Shown here piece after piece: positions 1-9,611 of a DNA stretch of 64,000 bases. This DNA is from CAWJNF01 sp963844235 (GTDB lineage: Bacteria; Actinomycetota; Thermoleophilia; Gaiellales; Gaiellaceae), in assembly GCA_963844235.1 (NCBI GenBank), contig CAWJNF010000001.1, forward strand, positions 1-64,000, given 5' to 3'. The notes below the pieces were generated by a model, which saw nothing but the letters and a program-made list of their open reading frames with translations, was not told the origin of the DNA and made no database searches. Within the stretch, counting starts at the first letter, position 1. Each line of letters begins with the position of its first letter. The position numbers and the translations under genes were made by a program.

Positions 1-428
1 GCCAGGTTCTCCAACCACTCGTAGCTGTAGAAGCCGCCGCGATCCTGGCCGATCTGCGCCAGCCACGGCCATACCTGCTCCATCGGTGCCTCAACGGTGA
101 CCGCAGGTGTCGTCTGGATACCGGGCCGATCCACCAGCTCATCGCCCGGCAGACGCTTTGACTGCTCTTCCGCTGTCGCACCCCAATGCAACAGCCACGG
201 CCGCACGACACACAGGTAGCCGACCAGGGCGCCCGTACCCGCGAGCGCGAGCGACCCCGGACGCCTGCCCGCCCGAACCGCACGCGCGCACGTCGCCACA
301 CTCCACGCCGCCCCGGCCACGACCACCGCCGAGCCTCCAAGCATCATCCCGAACGCCCGTACAGCCTCCAAAGCGCTGCGGAGCGGGACGCCGCCCAAAG
401 CGTGTGTCTGTCGCTTGTGGCCTGCCAT
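1..428 (-). CDS. SRPBCC-family membrane protein (3' end cut by window)
   Basis: A continuous minus-strand frame from ATG at 428 runs off the left edge (142 codons visible). Residues about 20-45 and 60-80 are hydrophobic and look like two membrane segments. After about residue 105 the protein reads TTPAVTVEAPMEQVWPWLAQ and then GQDRGGFYSYEWLENL, the typical opening of SRPBCC/START-like proteins that bind hydrophobic ligands. The gene is partial, so ligand and full domain content are unknown. No strong Shine-Dalgarno is visible before the ATG, so the start is only the most likely one. Confidence 0.7.
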   Translation of the reverse strand, partial: MAGHKRQTHALGGVPLRSALEAVRAFGMMLGGSAVVVAGAAWSVATCARAVRAGRRPGSLALAGTGALVGYLCVVRPWLLHWGATAEEQSKRLPGDELVDRPGIQTTPAVTVEAPMEQVWPWLAQIGQDRGGFYSYEWLENL

Positions 429-595
429 GACAACACCGACAGCTTCCAGCCTATATACCCATTGGAGGGACCTGGCAGACATGGACTTGCGCCGGAAACT
501 CTTGCGCAAGCTCTTCTGCGGCGCGTCAACGCGTCTCACGAGCACCGCCGTCCCAGCCCAGGCACATGTATCTGGTCCTGAAAGCCGAGTGTCGC

Positions 596-636
596 AGCCT
601 TCTGTCCCCCCGAAGGCTGAAGGCGCTTGTGGCGCC
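596..636 (-). terminator. Tandem hairpins, probable terminator
   Basis: Two adjacent perfect inverted repeats: AGCCTTC/GAAGGCT (596-602 with 612-618) and GGCGC/GCGCC (622-626 with 632-636). They lie just downstream of the minus-strand membrane protein that ends at 664, the right place for its terminator. No T-tract is present. The rest of 429-663 shows no gene. Confidence 0.45.
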
Positions 637-663
637 CTCAGCTCGAGCGTGGTGAGACCTGAG

Positions 664-1029
664 TCAATGCGTCTCGAGCGGCTTACGCGGCACCTCGAAG
701 ATGTCGCGTCCAACCGCAAGCGCCCAGGAAAGGATGATGGTCGCCGCGAGCAGCGATAGCGGCGTGAGCGAAGCCGTCACGAACGCGAGAACCGCGAAGC
801 ACACCGCTGCACAGCCCAGCACGGCCAGCAGGATCCTCCCAATGTGTCGGGCGACAAGCCCGAACATCGCGAGACCAATCAGTGCAAGCAGCCCAGCCGT
901 CCAGCGCCGGCTGTCGCCAATCAGCCACACGTCCCAGTACTCTGCGTCGCTGTGAACCCCAACACGGTGGCCCGCCGCGAGGATCGTGGCGGTGACGTCC
1001 TCGAAGATATCCCTGCTGCTGAACCTCAT
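664..1029 (-). CDS. Small three-helix membrane protein, unknown function
   Basis: 121 codons from ATG at 1029, preceded by a strong Shine-Dalgarno (GGAAGGAGGTGAGC). This fixes the start inside a much longer open frame. The N-terminal ~40 residues are soluble (MRFSSRDIFEDV...), followed by three closely spaced hydrophobic segments at about residues 44-60, 64-84 and 87-105, and a short basic tail. I do not recognise the family. It is divergent from the gene starting at 1294, so 1030-1293 should hold promoters for both; no clear -35/-10 pair stands out there. Confidence 0.75.
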   Translation of the reverse strand: MRFSSRDIFEDVTATILAAGHRVGVHSDAEYWDVWLIGDSRRWTAGLLALIGLAMFGLVARHIGRILLAVLGCAAVCFAVLAFVTASLTPLSLLAATIILSWALAVGRDIFEVPRKPLETH

Positions 1030-1293
1030 CGTGCTCACCTCCTTCCACCCCCACGGTCGCACACACACCTCATGGCGTACATCGGTGCCAGTCCGGGTCG
1101 CTTTGGTTTTCGCGCAAGATCCGCACGGCCGAAAGCTCCGCGTCTCGCGCAGACAGGGACGCTTCGCAGGCTCTCGGTAGAAACCCGCGACGATGTTCAG
1201 GGTGGGGCCGGATGTGGGTGCAGCGGCTTCCCCGATGTGGCCTTTCTGGCTTCGTGACACCTTGCGGTTATTCGTTCCCGGATTGGAGGAGCC

Positions 1294-1921
1294 ATGAAGA
1301 AGGCGTTGGGACACAGAAAGCTTTGGGAGATCGGCGGGATCGTCGCGGGCGTCGTCCTGATCGCGTTCGGCGCCGTGTCGATCTGGATGGGCGCGAGCGG
1401 CGTGAACACGGTACGCGACAACCTCGCTCAGGAGCAGATCGAGGGCACGGGCGAGACGAGCCTGGACGGCTACACGGTGCCCGAGGGCGAGCTGGTGAAC
1501 ACCGGCTCCGAGGCCCGCGCATTTGCAGACCTCATGCGCACGCACGCGCTCGAGGGCAGCGAGGGTCTGGTCTACGCCGAGATGGGCCGCTTCGTGTCCG
1601 CCCCAACCCGGAGGACCCGGCGGGCACGAGCGATCCTCAGGCGGCCGTGCTGGACGAGCAGGGCAACCCGGTGCCGAACCCCGCACGGAACACGTGGGTG
1701 ACCCAGACGGCGCTAGGAACGGCGCTCAACCAGGCCTACTTCGGCGAGCGAGTCGCCTTCTTCGGCATCGTCGTCGGCGGCGCCCTGCTGCTGGCGGGTA
1801 TCGGATTCATCGTCCTGACGATCGGCGGCGCCCTGCGCCAACGCGTGGAGCCACCCCCCTGCTCGCCACCGAAACCGGGGCCATCCCCATGGAGCCGGAG
1901 CCTGCACATCCCGGGAGCTGA
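1294..1921 (+). pseudogene. Two-TM actinobacterial envelope protein, two frameshifts
   Basis: Starts at ATG 1294 behind GGAGGAG. One membrane helix lies near residues 13-33 (GGIVAGVVLIAFGAVSIWMG), then an extracytoplasmic domain (DGYTVPEGELVNTGSEARAF, LMRTHALEG), then a second helix (FFGIVVGGALLLAGIGFIVL). This layout is a common actinobacterial family sometimes auto-annotated 'LigA-like', with no enzyme evidence. The coherent reading needs one extra C near 1602 (GCCCCAA) and another near 1858 (a CCCCCC run), after which it ends naturally at TGA 1919-1921. Both lesions are single-base losses in C runs, so sequencing error is as likely as true inactivation. Confidence 0.7.
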
Positions 1922-1953
1922 CCGGCTTCCGCTGACCAACACCCCCATCCGGG

Positions 1954-1985
1954 ACGGAACGGCCCCTCCGCGGGCCCGTTCCCGT
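1954..1985 (+). terminator. GC hairpin terminator after the two-TM protein gene
   Basis: GGAACGG (1956-1962) pairs with CCGTTCC (1976-1982), extended inward by CCC/GGG. It sits about 33 bases after the stop at 1921. The remainder of 1986-2368 holds no supported gene, only a repeat motif at 2117-2142. Confidence 0.5.
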
Positions 1986-2116
1986 TGAGGGCCAGGCCCT
2001 CCAAGCGGGAGCCGTCGGAAAGGGACCGGGCCGAAGAAGCGGGCGCAGCATCCCCGACCGAGCACCCGCTTGACAGTCGAACCAACGGTCTTCCGACCCA
2101 AGAGGAGATCGTGCCT

Positions 2117-2142
2117 AAATCGGCGCAAACCCTGCAACCATG
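2117..2142. repeat. Short repeat, copy 1 (AAATCGGCGCAAA..CCCTG..CATG)
   Basis: AAATCGGCGCAAACCCTG followed by CATG recurs at 11231-11257 as AAATCGGCGCAAAACCCTG...CATG, and in shortened form at 11321-11338 (CGCAACCCTGTATCCATG). Copies 1 and 2 are direct repeats that bracket the 9 kb holding all three multicopper oxidase loci. They may be ends or scars of a mobile segment; no recombinase is visible. Confidence 0.5.
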
Positions 2143-2368
2143 TGGTTCCGGCGTGTCGGCAGACGGTCGGAAGGGTCGGACGGGACGGCCGTGCGACCGG
2201 TAGCCGTCCGCCCCGGAGGGTTCACAGGCCACCCAAGAGGGGCGCCAAGGGGGATCATCGCCGCCGTCGGTTTGCCAAACCTGGCTCTACGGGCGGGTGT
2301 TGCCGGCCCCGGGGAGCGTCTTCAGGGCCGCCGCGGCGAAGCGGCGCGAGCGATGATGTCGAGCGGCG

Positions 2369-4412
2369 CTAGGGCCCTATTCGGTAGGGCCTCATCATCT
2401 CGTGGTCTTCGTGCTCGACGATGTGACAGTGCCAGACGAAGAGGCCGGCCCGGTCGTAGGTCGCTTTCACGCGGGTGATTTCACCCGGATAGGCGACGAC
2501 GGTGTCCTTGCGGGATCCCGCCTCCCAGGGCTCCGGGTCGCGGACGGCTCCGCTTTCGATCTCCTCGCGGTTGACGACCTCGAACAGGATCTCGTGGATG
2601 TGGATCGGGTGCGCGTCCTCGGTGAAGTTGTGCAGCTCCCACACCTCGGTGGCTCCCACGGCGGGGTTCTCGGTGATCGGGTCGTCCCAGCTGCGCGGAA
2701 CGCCTTGCCCGCCCGCGAGCGTGCCGAGTAGCGCTGCCTTCGGGCCGAACGGCTCGCCGCCGTCACAGTCGAGGACGACGTTCCCGTCGATGTCCGTGGA
2801 GACGCGCACGGTCTCCGAGTCGACCTCGTTGAGCGAGACCTCGCGGGTGTTCGTCACCGCCGGGAGCGGCTCGATTCCGGGCAAGCGGAGCTCGCTGGGC
2901 GGCGTGTCGAGTCGACCGAGGTCGCAGCGAAGACCCTGAACTGCATCACCTGTCCAGTCGTCTCCGGATCCGCCGCGATGTCGTCCGGATCGTCCTGCGG
3001 GAAGCCGCCGAACGGCTCGTCGGGTGCGAGGTTGAGCAAGCGGAAAGCCGTTCCCGCCGGCACGTTGGCGAAGTCGACGATCACGTCGGCCCGCTCGGCC
3101 GGGCCGAGCAGGATCACCGGCCCGATCCCCTGGACGTCCAGGTCGTTGACCCTTACCGGCGCGGGCAGGAAGCCGCCCTCGGTGCCGATCTGCCAGACGT
3201 CGGCGTCCGGATGCTCGAACTTGAGGGCGAGGAAGCGCGAGTTGCAACCGTTCAGCAAACGGAAGCGGTAGCGGCGCTGCTCGACGTCGAGGAACGGCCA
3301 GGTCTTGCCGTTCACCACCATCGTGTTGCCGAAGAACTCCGGGTTGAAGATCGGCGAGATGTCGCTCGGACCGTCGCAGGCCGGATCGGGGATGAAGGGG
3401 ATCTGCAGCTGCGAGGGGTCGAGCCCCTCGAAGAAGGCCCGGCTGTCCGGGTAGAAGAGCGAGCCGTCAGGCGTTGAAGGAACGGTCCTGGATCGCGATC
3501 GGGATCTCGTAGTAGCGCAACCCGGGCGGGTCGCCGAGCGCCGGGGCAGGGCCGGGGAGCGTGCCGCCGACCGCGTCCGCGGGTCCGCCGCGCAGCAGGT
3601 AGAAGCCGGCCGGTCCGGCGTAGACGTTCGCGCGGGTCATCCCGAGCGTGTGGTCGTGGTACCACATCGTCGCCGCCCGCTGGTCGTTGTCGTACTGGAA
3701 GACCGCGCTGCCCGGCGTCCACGCCTGCCCGAACAGCCGTTGAGCCTCGGCCCTGAAGCGCTGGTAGAAGGAGCCAACGCGACCGAATCCCGGCGGGATG
3801 TTCCTGGCCGCCGGCAGATACCAGGCCTCGGCGTAGCCGTCGCTCTCCTCGGACGAGTGCCCGCCATGCAGGTGCGTGACGATCGGCACCGGGCCGGTAT
3901 ACGGGGTCGGGATCGGTGCCGTGCGTGTCCGTCCGCGCGGGACCTCCGGGAGGGTTCGCCCAGTGAAGCGTCTGGTCGACGGGAAGAAGATGCGGCAGGT
4001 AGTCCCCGTTCGCGTCCACGAGCTGGTTGATCCACTTGACACGCACCGGTCGACGCCAACCGGCCTCGATCGTGAACGCGGGGTAGTTGAAGCTGCCCGG
4101 CTGGTCGGCCGAGCCGTAGCTCCAGACCGTCGTCGGCTCCAGCCCCATGCTCTGTGGAAGGATGAACTGCCGGAACTGGCGGACGGCGATCTCGTAGTAG
4201 TCGACGCCCTTCACCGCCGGAGGCGCGGCGGTGGGCGGCATCGCCGGCGGGATCACGAGCGGCGTCACGTACTTCGGGATGCTCTCCGGCGAAAGACCCC
4301 CGCCCGGAGCCTGCGCGAGCGCCTGCCGCGTCCCGACCCGGAGGGGCAGGAACAAGACTGCACCGCCCGCAGCGCCATACTTGAGCAATTGTCTACGCGT
4401 GATCCGAGACAT
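2369..4412 (-). pseudogene. Multicopper oxidase (CotA/bilirubin-oxidase type), three frameshifts
   Basis: A full-length ~680-residue multicopper oxidase can be read across four frame segments. The N-terminus (ATG 4412) is a Tat-like signal, RRQLLKYGAAGGAVLFLPL. The copper motifs follow in order: THLHGGHSSE and MWYHDHTLGMTR (domain 1), AHPIHIHEI and FVWHCHIVEHEDHEMM (type 1 and trinuclear sites at the C-terminus). Frame changes fall near 3955, at 3470 (AACGCCTGACGG creates a stop right after IQDRSFNA) and near 2930. All copper ligands survive. At least the 2930 change is not in a homopolymer. The family oxidises metals or phenolics outside the cytoplasm. It could be a recent pseudogene or a sequencing artefact. 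Confidence 0.8.
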
Positions 4413-4578
4413 CGCTGCCTCCTCGTCTCGACCGGTGAACCGCTATCCGCAAGGGGGCGCGGCGAGAGTGACGTCGGCGCCCTCACGGCCCGCACTTTCG
4501 AGCAGCAGACACGGCCCGAGTTGCATAGGGACTGTTCCGCCGTACGGTGCCGCATCGGCTTCCCTCCGCTCCGATCCG

Positions 4579-4629
4579 ATTTGATCACAGTTCTCAGCAA
4601 CGGTCAATGGTGTCTTGTACATGAGACAC
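4579..4629 (-). promoter_or_regulatory. Promoter with palindromic operator upstream of the Tat-type multicopper oxidase
   Basis: On the minus strand TTGACC (4607-4602), a 17-base spacer and TCAAAT (4584-4579) form a sigma70-like promoter pointing at the oxidase gene 167 bases away. Directly upstream, 4610-4629 is an inverted repeat with perfect 6-base arms, GTGTCT...AGACAC, around an 8-base centre. Its size and position suit a dimeric regulator, TetR-like for instance. No regulator gene is nearby. Confidence 0.5.
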
Positions 4630-4858
4630 GTATGTTGCGCCGAGAGGCGTCGACGAGTCCCCAGCGGGACGTCGTGAAACGCGGAGACAAGGAAGCTAGG
4701 GGCGAAGATAGAACGCGAGCGGCTCGCCATGTCGCTGGGGCATGTTCGGTGGCTCGCCCTCGGCCTCCACGAACGGCTGACTCGCTCCATGAAGAATTCG
4801 GGAATAGCCCCCGGCGCCGCTCGAGCCTCTTCAGCTCGCCGCCCCCCGTTCGGGAGTC

Positions 4859-5038
4859 TCATGACTCCGTTGGGCGACCCATTCGCCTTTGAAGCAGCTC
4901 GCCGTCACGCAGCACGCGGTAGTGCCCTGGCGTCGACTGGACGGTGAGCCCAGCGGCTTCGAGCCCGCTGATGAACTCGCGGACGTAGTACGTACGGATA
5001 GCGGTAGCCGGTCTGCAACCTCTCCGTTGCCGAGCGGT
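4859..5038 (-). pseudogene. 3' remnant of a small unrecognised gene
   Basis: An open minus frame without a usable start ends at TGA 4859-4861. The last ~45 residues look like real protein: TYYVREFISGLEAAGLTVQ then PGHYRVLRDGELLQRR. The upstream ~20 codons look non-coding. I do not recognise the family. It lies in the 4413-5107 gap between the oxidase and the trehalose synthase, whose only other content is the promoter/operator at 4579-4629. Confidence 0.4.
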
Positions 5039-5107
5039 TCAGGGGCGCTTGCTTGCTCTCACGTAGGGAGCCCGTGGCTGTCTCGACTCGTCAGTTTTCG
5101 GCCAGGG

Positions 5108-6527
5108 TCACGACTCTTGCGGCGGTCGCATGAGGCGCTCGAAGAGCTCTGCGTACTGGTTCAGGTGACGGTCGCCGAGGAACTCCGCGACGGCACGAGC
5201 GCGCGCGTTGGCTCCCAGGCGTTCGGCCTCGGCGCGGTCCTGAAGGAGCCTCTCCACTGCGGCACCGAACGCCGCGAGATCGTGCGGATCGTCGATCAGC
5301 AAGCCGTGCGTTCCGCTGTCCACCTGGTCGACGATGCCGCCGACCGCGCTCGCAACGACCGGGCGTGACTTCCACATCGCCTCGGCCACGGTGAGACCGA
5401 AGCCCTCGGCGAGGCTCTTCTGCGCGACGACTGCGGCGCGGCGCTGGAGCGCGTTGACGATCGCCGCGGCCTCGTCGGGATCTGCCATCGGCACACAGGC
5501 GAGGTGAACGCGGCCGCGCACCGCATGCGGAAGCGCCCGCCAGCGCGCGATGCAATCGTCGTAGACCTCCGCCGCCTCAGGGTCGTCGGCGACGCCGGTC
5601 ACGGACGGCCCCGCGAGGATCAGGTGAGCGCCGAGCGAGAACTCGACGTGCTCGGCGAAGCCCATCATCACGCCGGCCATGTCCTTCATCGAATCCCAGC
5701 GGGAGACCTGCACGACGAGCGGGGCGTCGGCGGGCGCGGCCGGACCGCTCTGCACGACGTCCACGTGGCGGTTGATGCGTCCCGGCGAGCCGTCACGGCG
5801 AGTGAAGGACACGACGGGCGGCAGCCTCTCGCCGTCGAGCAGGCCGACGTAGCGCGAGCGCGCGCTGGACGTTGCGTTGCGACATCGGCTCGTTCTTGGC
5901 GGAGAACGGGTCGATCGAGGGCGGGATCACGTACATCCGATCCGGGTCGACCCAGGCCGGCGCGAACGAGGAACGCGAGAAGACGGAGGCATCGATCTCC
6001 TCGAGGTAGGGACGCAGAAATGACCACGCGCGTTCGGTCCATTCGTTCGGCTCGTCGCGACCCACGTGGCAGCGCCAGACGACGAGCGCGCCCGCTCTCC
6101 GCAACGTTGCCGCGAGACCCGCGGTCTGGGGGTCGTGCAGAAGCACGATATCCCGCTCCCGAACGAGCGCTCGGATCTCCTCAGCGTTGCGGCGCAACGT
6201 TCGCTCGTAATGGAGCCGCTCACGGCCGCCGAGGTCGCCGCCGTCGCCCAGTGAGCCATAGAGCCCGTTGTGGATCCGCTTCGTGATCGCGAAGAACGCC
6301 GGGTCGCCCTCGATCACGAGCCATCGCGCGTCGACGCCACCGCCGCGGGCGTAGGCGAGAAGCGTCTGCAGCATCTCGGCCACGCCGCCGCCGACACCCG
6401 TGGAGTTCACGTTCCAGACGATCCGGCCCGCCAATGCCTCCTGTGCCCGCTCGACGACCGCCTCGAAGCCGGCCATGCGCTCAGGGCCGATGAGCGGCTC
6501 GAGCCGGGCCGGGTCGAGCGCTTGCAC
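5108..6527 (-). pseudogene. Trehalose synthase / GT4 glycosyltransferase, one frameshift
   Basis: GTG start at 6527 follows TCAGGAGGTCGAG. The first 220 residues carry the N-terminal Rossmann half (WNVNSTGVGGGVAEMLQTLL, LLHDPQTAGL). The C-terminal half has GT4 signatures: VVQVSRWDSMKDM, AQKSLAEGFGLTVAEAMWK and RPVVASAVGG, including the nucleotide-sugar-binding EGFGLTVAE motif. This matches retaining trehalose synthases (TreT-like) that join glucose to NDP-glucose. Halves are out of frame at about 5850: GCGCTCGCGCTACG has one base too many for the expected QRALRYVGLLDG. Everything else is intact over 470 residues, so a single indel or sequencing error explains the break. Confidence 0.75.
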
Positions 6528-6799
6528 CTCGACCTCCTGAAGCCTGTTAGAGGTGCGTCGCCTTACCAGCTTCGACTCCGGGTTGGCACGGCACGCCAGA
6601 ACGAGGTCGGCCGGTCGCCTCCATCGCTGCCGTTCTCGGACGGCCTGTCGGCGAAGCGACCGACCGATGTCTGATTCCGGCGGAAAGCATCAAGACACAC
6701 CAGCGCAAGGACACACATTCGCCCACCGCAACTCCGGCTTCGCGCGAGGCTACCAGAGCCCGCTGCGAGGCCATGACGCGCAGAGCCTGGCCGGCACCG

Positions 6800-6875
6800 C
6801 CCCTCGGTTGGGTCGCATTGACGTCACTCTGCGAAATGCATGCATCCGCTGCTCTATCCACTGAGCTACGGGGGA
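6800..6875 (-). pseudogene. Decayed tRNA with intact 5' half
   Basis: Minus strand 6875-6845 reads as a tRNA 5' half: acceptor TCCCCCG, then TA, D-arm GCTC-AGTGGATA-GAGC, and anticodon-stem start GCGGA. CGAGGGG at 6806-6800 could close the acceptor with one mismatch, giving an overall length of 76. The anticodon loop is enlarged (TGCATGCAT) and no TTCGANT T-arm exists. It therefore looks like a dead tRNA, perhaps of tRNA-Arg type. It ends 34 bases before the metal-binding oxidase on the other strand. Confidence 0.5.
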
Positions 6876-6909
6876 GAAGTGGCGTCGAGCCCTTGAGCAG
6901 GAGCCCGCA

Positions 6910-8811
6910 ATGAAACAACAAAGGCACAACATCCCGGCCGACAGCGGCTATTTCTCGACCGACACGGCCGGCCTTCCTGAGGTGAGCGGCCCCGAGGTCG
7001 TCGAGCTCGCCAATGGAGATACGTTCGACCTGCGGATCGCTCCGGTGACGAAGCGGCTGGGCGATGCGACCGTGCGGATGCTCGCCTACAACGGTTCGAT
7101 TCCAGGCCCGACGCTGCGAGTCTCGGAGGGGTCGGAGCTGATCGTGAACGTCACCAACGAGGGCGACCTCGACGCGACGGTTCACTGGCACGGATTGCGC
7201 CTGGACAACCGCTACGACGGCACGCATGAGACGCAAGCGCCGATCCCGGTCGGCGGAACGTTCTCGTACCTGATCGAGTTTCCGGACCCGGGCGTCTACT
7301 GGTACCACCCCCACATTCGCGAGGACTACGGCCAGGAAATGGGCCTGTACGCGAACATCCTGGTCGTCCCGGCCGACCCCGAGTACTGGCCGCCGGCCAA
7401 CCGCGAGCTCCTGCTAACGCTCGACGACGTCCTCGTCGAAGACGGGAAGATCGCTTCGTTCAGCCGCGCTGAGACGACCTATGCTGCGATGGGGCGGTTC
7501 GGCAACGTCCTTCTCGTCGGCGGCGAGACCGACCTCGCGCTCAGGGCGCAATCCGGGGAGGTCGTTCGCTTCTACCTGACCAACACTGCCAACACGCGCG
7601 TGTTCAACGTCGCCGTTCCCGGCGCGCGGATGAAGCTCGTCGGCGGTGACAGCGGCCGCTACGAGCGCGAGGAGTTCGTCGACTCCGTCGTCCTGGCGCC
7701 GTCGGAGAGAGCCGTCGTCGACGTCCTCTTCGAGCAGGCCGGGCAGCTCACGCTCGAGCACCGCACGCCCGACCGAACCTATTCACTCGCAACGACCGAC
7801 GTGAGCACCGAGGCGGCCGTGCCTGCGCTCGTCGGGCAGTTCGACGTCCTGCGCCACAACGCCGAGTGGGTGGCCGAGCGGGAGCGGCTCGCGCCATACT
7901 TCGACGCGGAGCCCGCCAAGACGCTCGCGCTGATCGCGGAGATGGACATGGGCGTCCCCGAGGGGCCGGTCGTCTACGCCTGTCCGATGCACCCTGACGT
8001 GGTCAGCGACGAGCCCGGCAGCTGCCCGAAGTGCGGGATGAAGCTCCTGGCGGCGGCCGCACCGACCAGCTACGTCTGTCCGATGCACCCGGAGGTCGTC
8101 AGCGACAAGGCGGACAAGTGCCCGAAATGCGGCATGAAGCTGCTGCCAGCCGAGCTGGTCGCCGAGTCATCAGGGCACGACACGCACGCACACGAGAACG
8201 GAGGCCACGAGCACGCGCACCACGAAGGCCACGCGCACCAGGGGCACGAGCACCACACCGACCACGATCAACACGCCGGGCACCACGAGGGCGACGTCCA
8301 CGCGCAGCACGACGAAGGCGACCACCAGCACCACGGCCACGGCCACGGCCACAGCCACGCCCACCAGCAGGCGACGGCCGATGGGATCGAATGGGAAGAC
8401 GACATGGTCGACGTCAACCGGATCACGACGCCAGCGAACATGAAGTGGAGCTTCGTCGACCGGGAGACGGGTGCCGTGAACCACGCGATCGAGTGGCAGT
8501 TCCGGGTCGGCGACCAGGTCAAGTTGAGGCTCGTGAACGAGATGGACTCCGACCACCCGATGCACCACCCCTTCCACGTCCACGGCGCAGGCCGGTTCGT
8601 GGTTCTCGCGCGCGACGGCGTCGCCGAACGGAACCTGGTCTGGAAGGACACCGTCCTCGTCCGAACCGGGGAGACCGTCGACATCCTGCTCGACGTGACC
8701 AACCCCGGCCGCTGGATGGCGCACTGCCACATCGCCGAGCACCACGAGAGCGGAATGATGTTCAGCTTCAACGTCGCTCCCGCAGACGGCGAGCCAACCC
8801 TCGACCGCTAA
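6910..8811 (+). CDS. Multicopper oxidase with two heavy-metal-binding domains and a His-rich linker
   Basis: 633 codons, ATG 6910 behind AGGAG. Cupredoxin domain 1 carries VHWHGLRLD (about residues 91-99) and VYWYHPHIRED (129-139). Domain 2 spans about 150-330. The protein then has two zinc-ribbon-like metal-binding units, YACPMHPDVV...CPKCGMKLL (about 357-380) and YVCPMHPEVV...CPKCGMKLL (about 389-411). A linker of about 65 residues follows, dominated by His in HxH runs (about 421-487). The last cupredoxin domain has the remaining copper motifs HPMHHPFHVHG (about 548-558) and HCHIAEHHESGMM (about 605-617). No signal peptide is visible, unlike the Tat-type oxidase at 2369-4412. CPMHP...CPKCGM units normally sit in CusB/CopA-type efflux proteins. 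Likely role: copper or other metal oxidation with built-in metal capture. Confidence 0.9.
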   Translation: MKQQRHNIPADSGYFSTDTAGLPEVSGPEVVELANGDTFDLRIAPVTKRLGDATVRMLAYNGSIPGPTLRVSEGSELIVNVTNEGDLDATVHWHGLRLDNRYDGTHETQAPIPVGGTFSYLIEFPDPGVYWYHPHIREDYGQEMGLYANILVVPADPEYWPPANRELLLTLDDVLVEDGKIASFSRAETTYAAMGRFGNVLLVGGETDLALRAQSGEVVRFYLTNTANTRVFNVAVPGARMKLVGGDSGRYEREEFVDSVVLAPSERAVVDVLFEQAGQLTLEHRTPDRTYSLATTDVSTEAAVPALVGQFDVLRHNAEWVAERERLAPYFDAEPAKTLALIAEMDMGVPEGPVVYACPMHPDVVSDEPGSCPKCGMKLLAAAAPTSYVCPMHPEVVSDKADKCPKCGMKLLPAELVAESSGHDTHAHENGGHEHAHHEGHAHQGHEHHTDHDQHAGHHEGDVHAQHDEGDHQHHGHGHGHSHAHQQATADGIEWEDDMVDVNRITTPANMKWSFVDRETGAVNHAIEWQFRVGDQVKLRLVNEMDSDHPMHHPFHVHGAGRFVVLARDGVAERNLVWKDTVLVRTGETVDILLDVTNPGRWMAHCHIAEHHESGMMFSFNVAPADGEPTLDR

Positions 8812-8814
8812 AGG

Positions 8815-9207
8815 ATGGCAACCTCCACTCCCACTGACAAGCCGACTCACGCCCCCGACTCGGTGCCGCCAACCGGCGAACGCGGGCGGAGAGGGCACAT
8901 CGGCCTGATCGTCCTCGGCTCGATCCTCGCGGGTCTGGCTCTCGGGCTCGTGCTCGTCCTCGGTGTGTTCGGTGCCAGCGAGGAGGCAACGATCACCGGC
9001 GCAGCGCTCGTCTCCCTGGGCGCTGGAATGCTGATCCTCTTCCTGCTCGCCGGACGCCGCACTGATCAGCCCCAGCCGTGGGCTCTCGCCCCAGCCATCG
9101 CGCTTGGCGCCCTCGGCTTCGCACTCATCATCTTCAAGCCGGGCGACCGGCTGCTGGGCTGGACGGGCTGGGTCTGGCCGATTCTCCTCGCGCCTCTCGA
9201 CGAATAG
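8815..9207 (+). CDS. Four-helix membrane protein downstream of the oxidase
   Basis: 130 codons beginning three bases after the oxidase stop, so probably cotranscribed. A Pro/Thr-rich N-terminus (about 30 residues) is followed by four hydrophobic segments: near 30-50 (LIVLGSILAGLALGLVLVLG), 62-80, 90-105 and 112-126. It resembles the N-terminal membrane module found ahead of alpha/beta hydrolase domains in some actinobacteria, but no hydrolase follows and the frame stops after LLAPLDE. It could be a truncated remnant or a free-standing membrane protein. 9208-9611 holds nothing I can support. Confidence 0.6.
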   Translation: MATSTPTDKPTHAPDSVPPTGERGRRGHIGLIVLGSILAGLALGLVLVLGVFGASEEATITGAALVSLGAGMLILFLLAGRRTDQPQPWALAPAIALGALGFALIIFKPGDRLLGWTGWVWPILLAPLDE

Positions 9208-9611
9208 CGCTCATCAGACGACGCAGGGCGCGACGCACGAAGCGCTCCTCGAGGATGAGCACTACGCGGCCGTCAGCAGTCGAGCGATCGCTGCGGTCGT
9301 TCACTCCGTTCGGACTAGTGCGCCGCTCGGAGGCTAGACCTCCACTGGAGGCCGTCCAGCACACGATGCTCGACGCTCGAGTGGTGCCGGCACCGGCGAG
9401 CTTTGCGTTATCGTGGCCGCTGATCGCAGCGAGCACGCTTGCGAGCATCACGGCCTCGGCCTCGACTTCGGGGATTCGGCCCCCTGGAGCTCGAAGCTTG
9501 CCGTGCGGGTCGGAACGTAGGGCTGCTCGCTTCGTGGACGTCGTCTGCTAGCTTCGCCCTGTTTCCGCTTCGAGCCTCCCGAGGCGGTGCCGCAGGTCCG
9601 GCTCCAGAATT

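Noticed and set aside
6750..6932. Small minus-strand protein containing FSPVAQWIEQR
   Set aside because: This is the sense-strand translation of a tRNA D-arm, not a gene.
8160..8380. Possible short tandem repeat or CRISPR-like array
   Set aside because: Irregular CAC/CAT-rich codons encoding poly-His; no regular spacing. No CRISPR array was seen anywhere in the window.
8166..8400. Apparent Val/Trp-rich proteins on the minus strand
   Set aside because: Shadow of the His-rich codons (CAC/CAT) of the oxidase linker.
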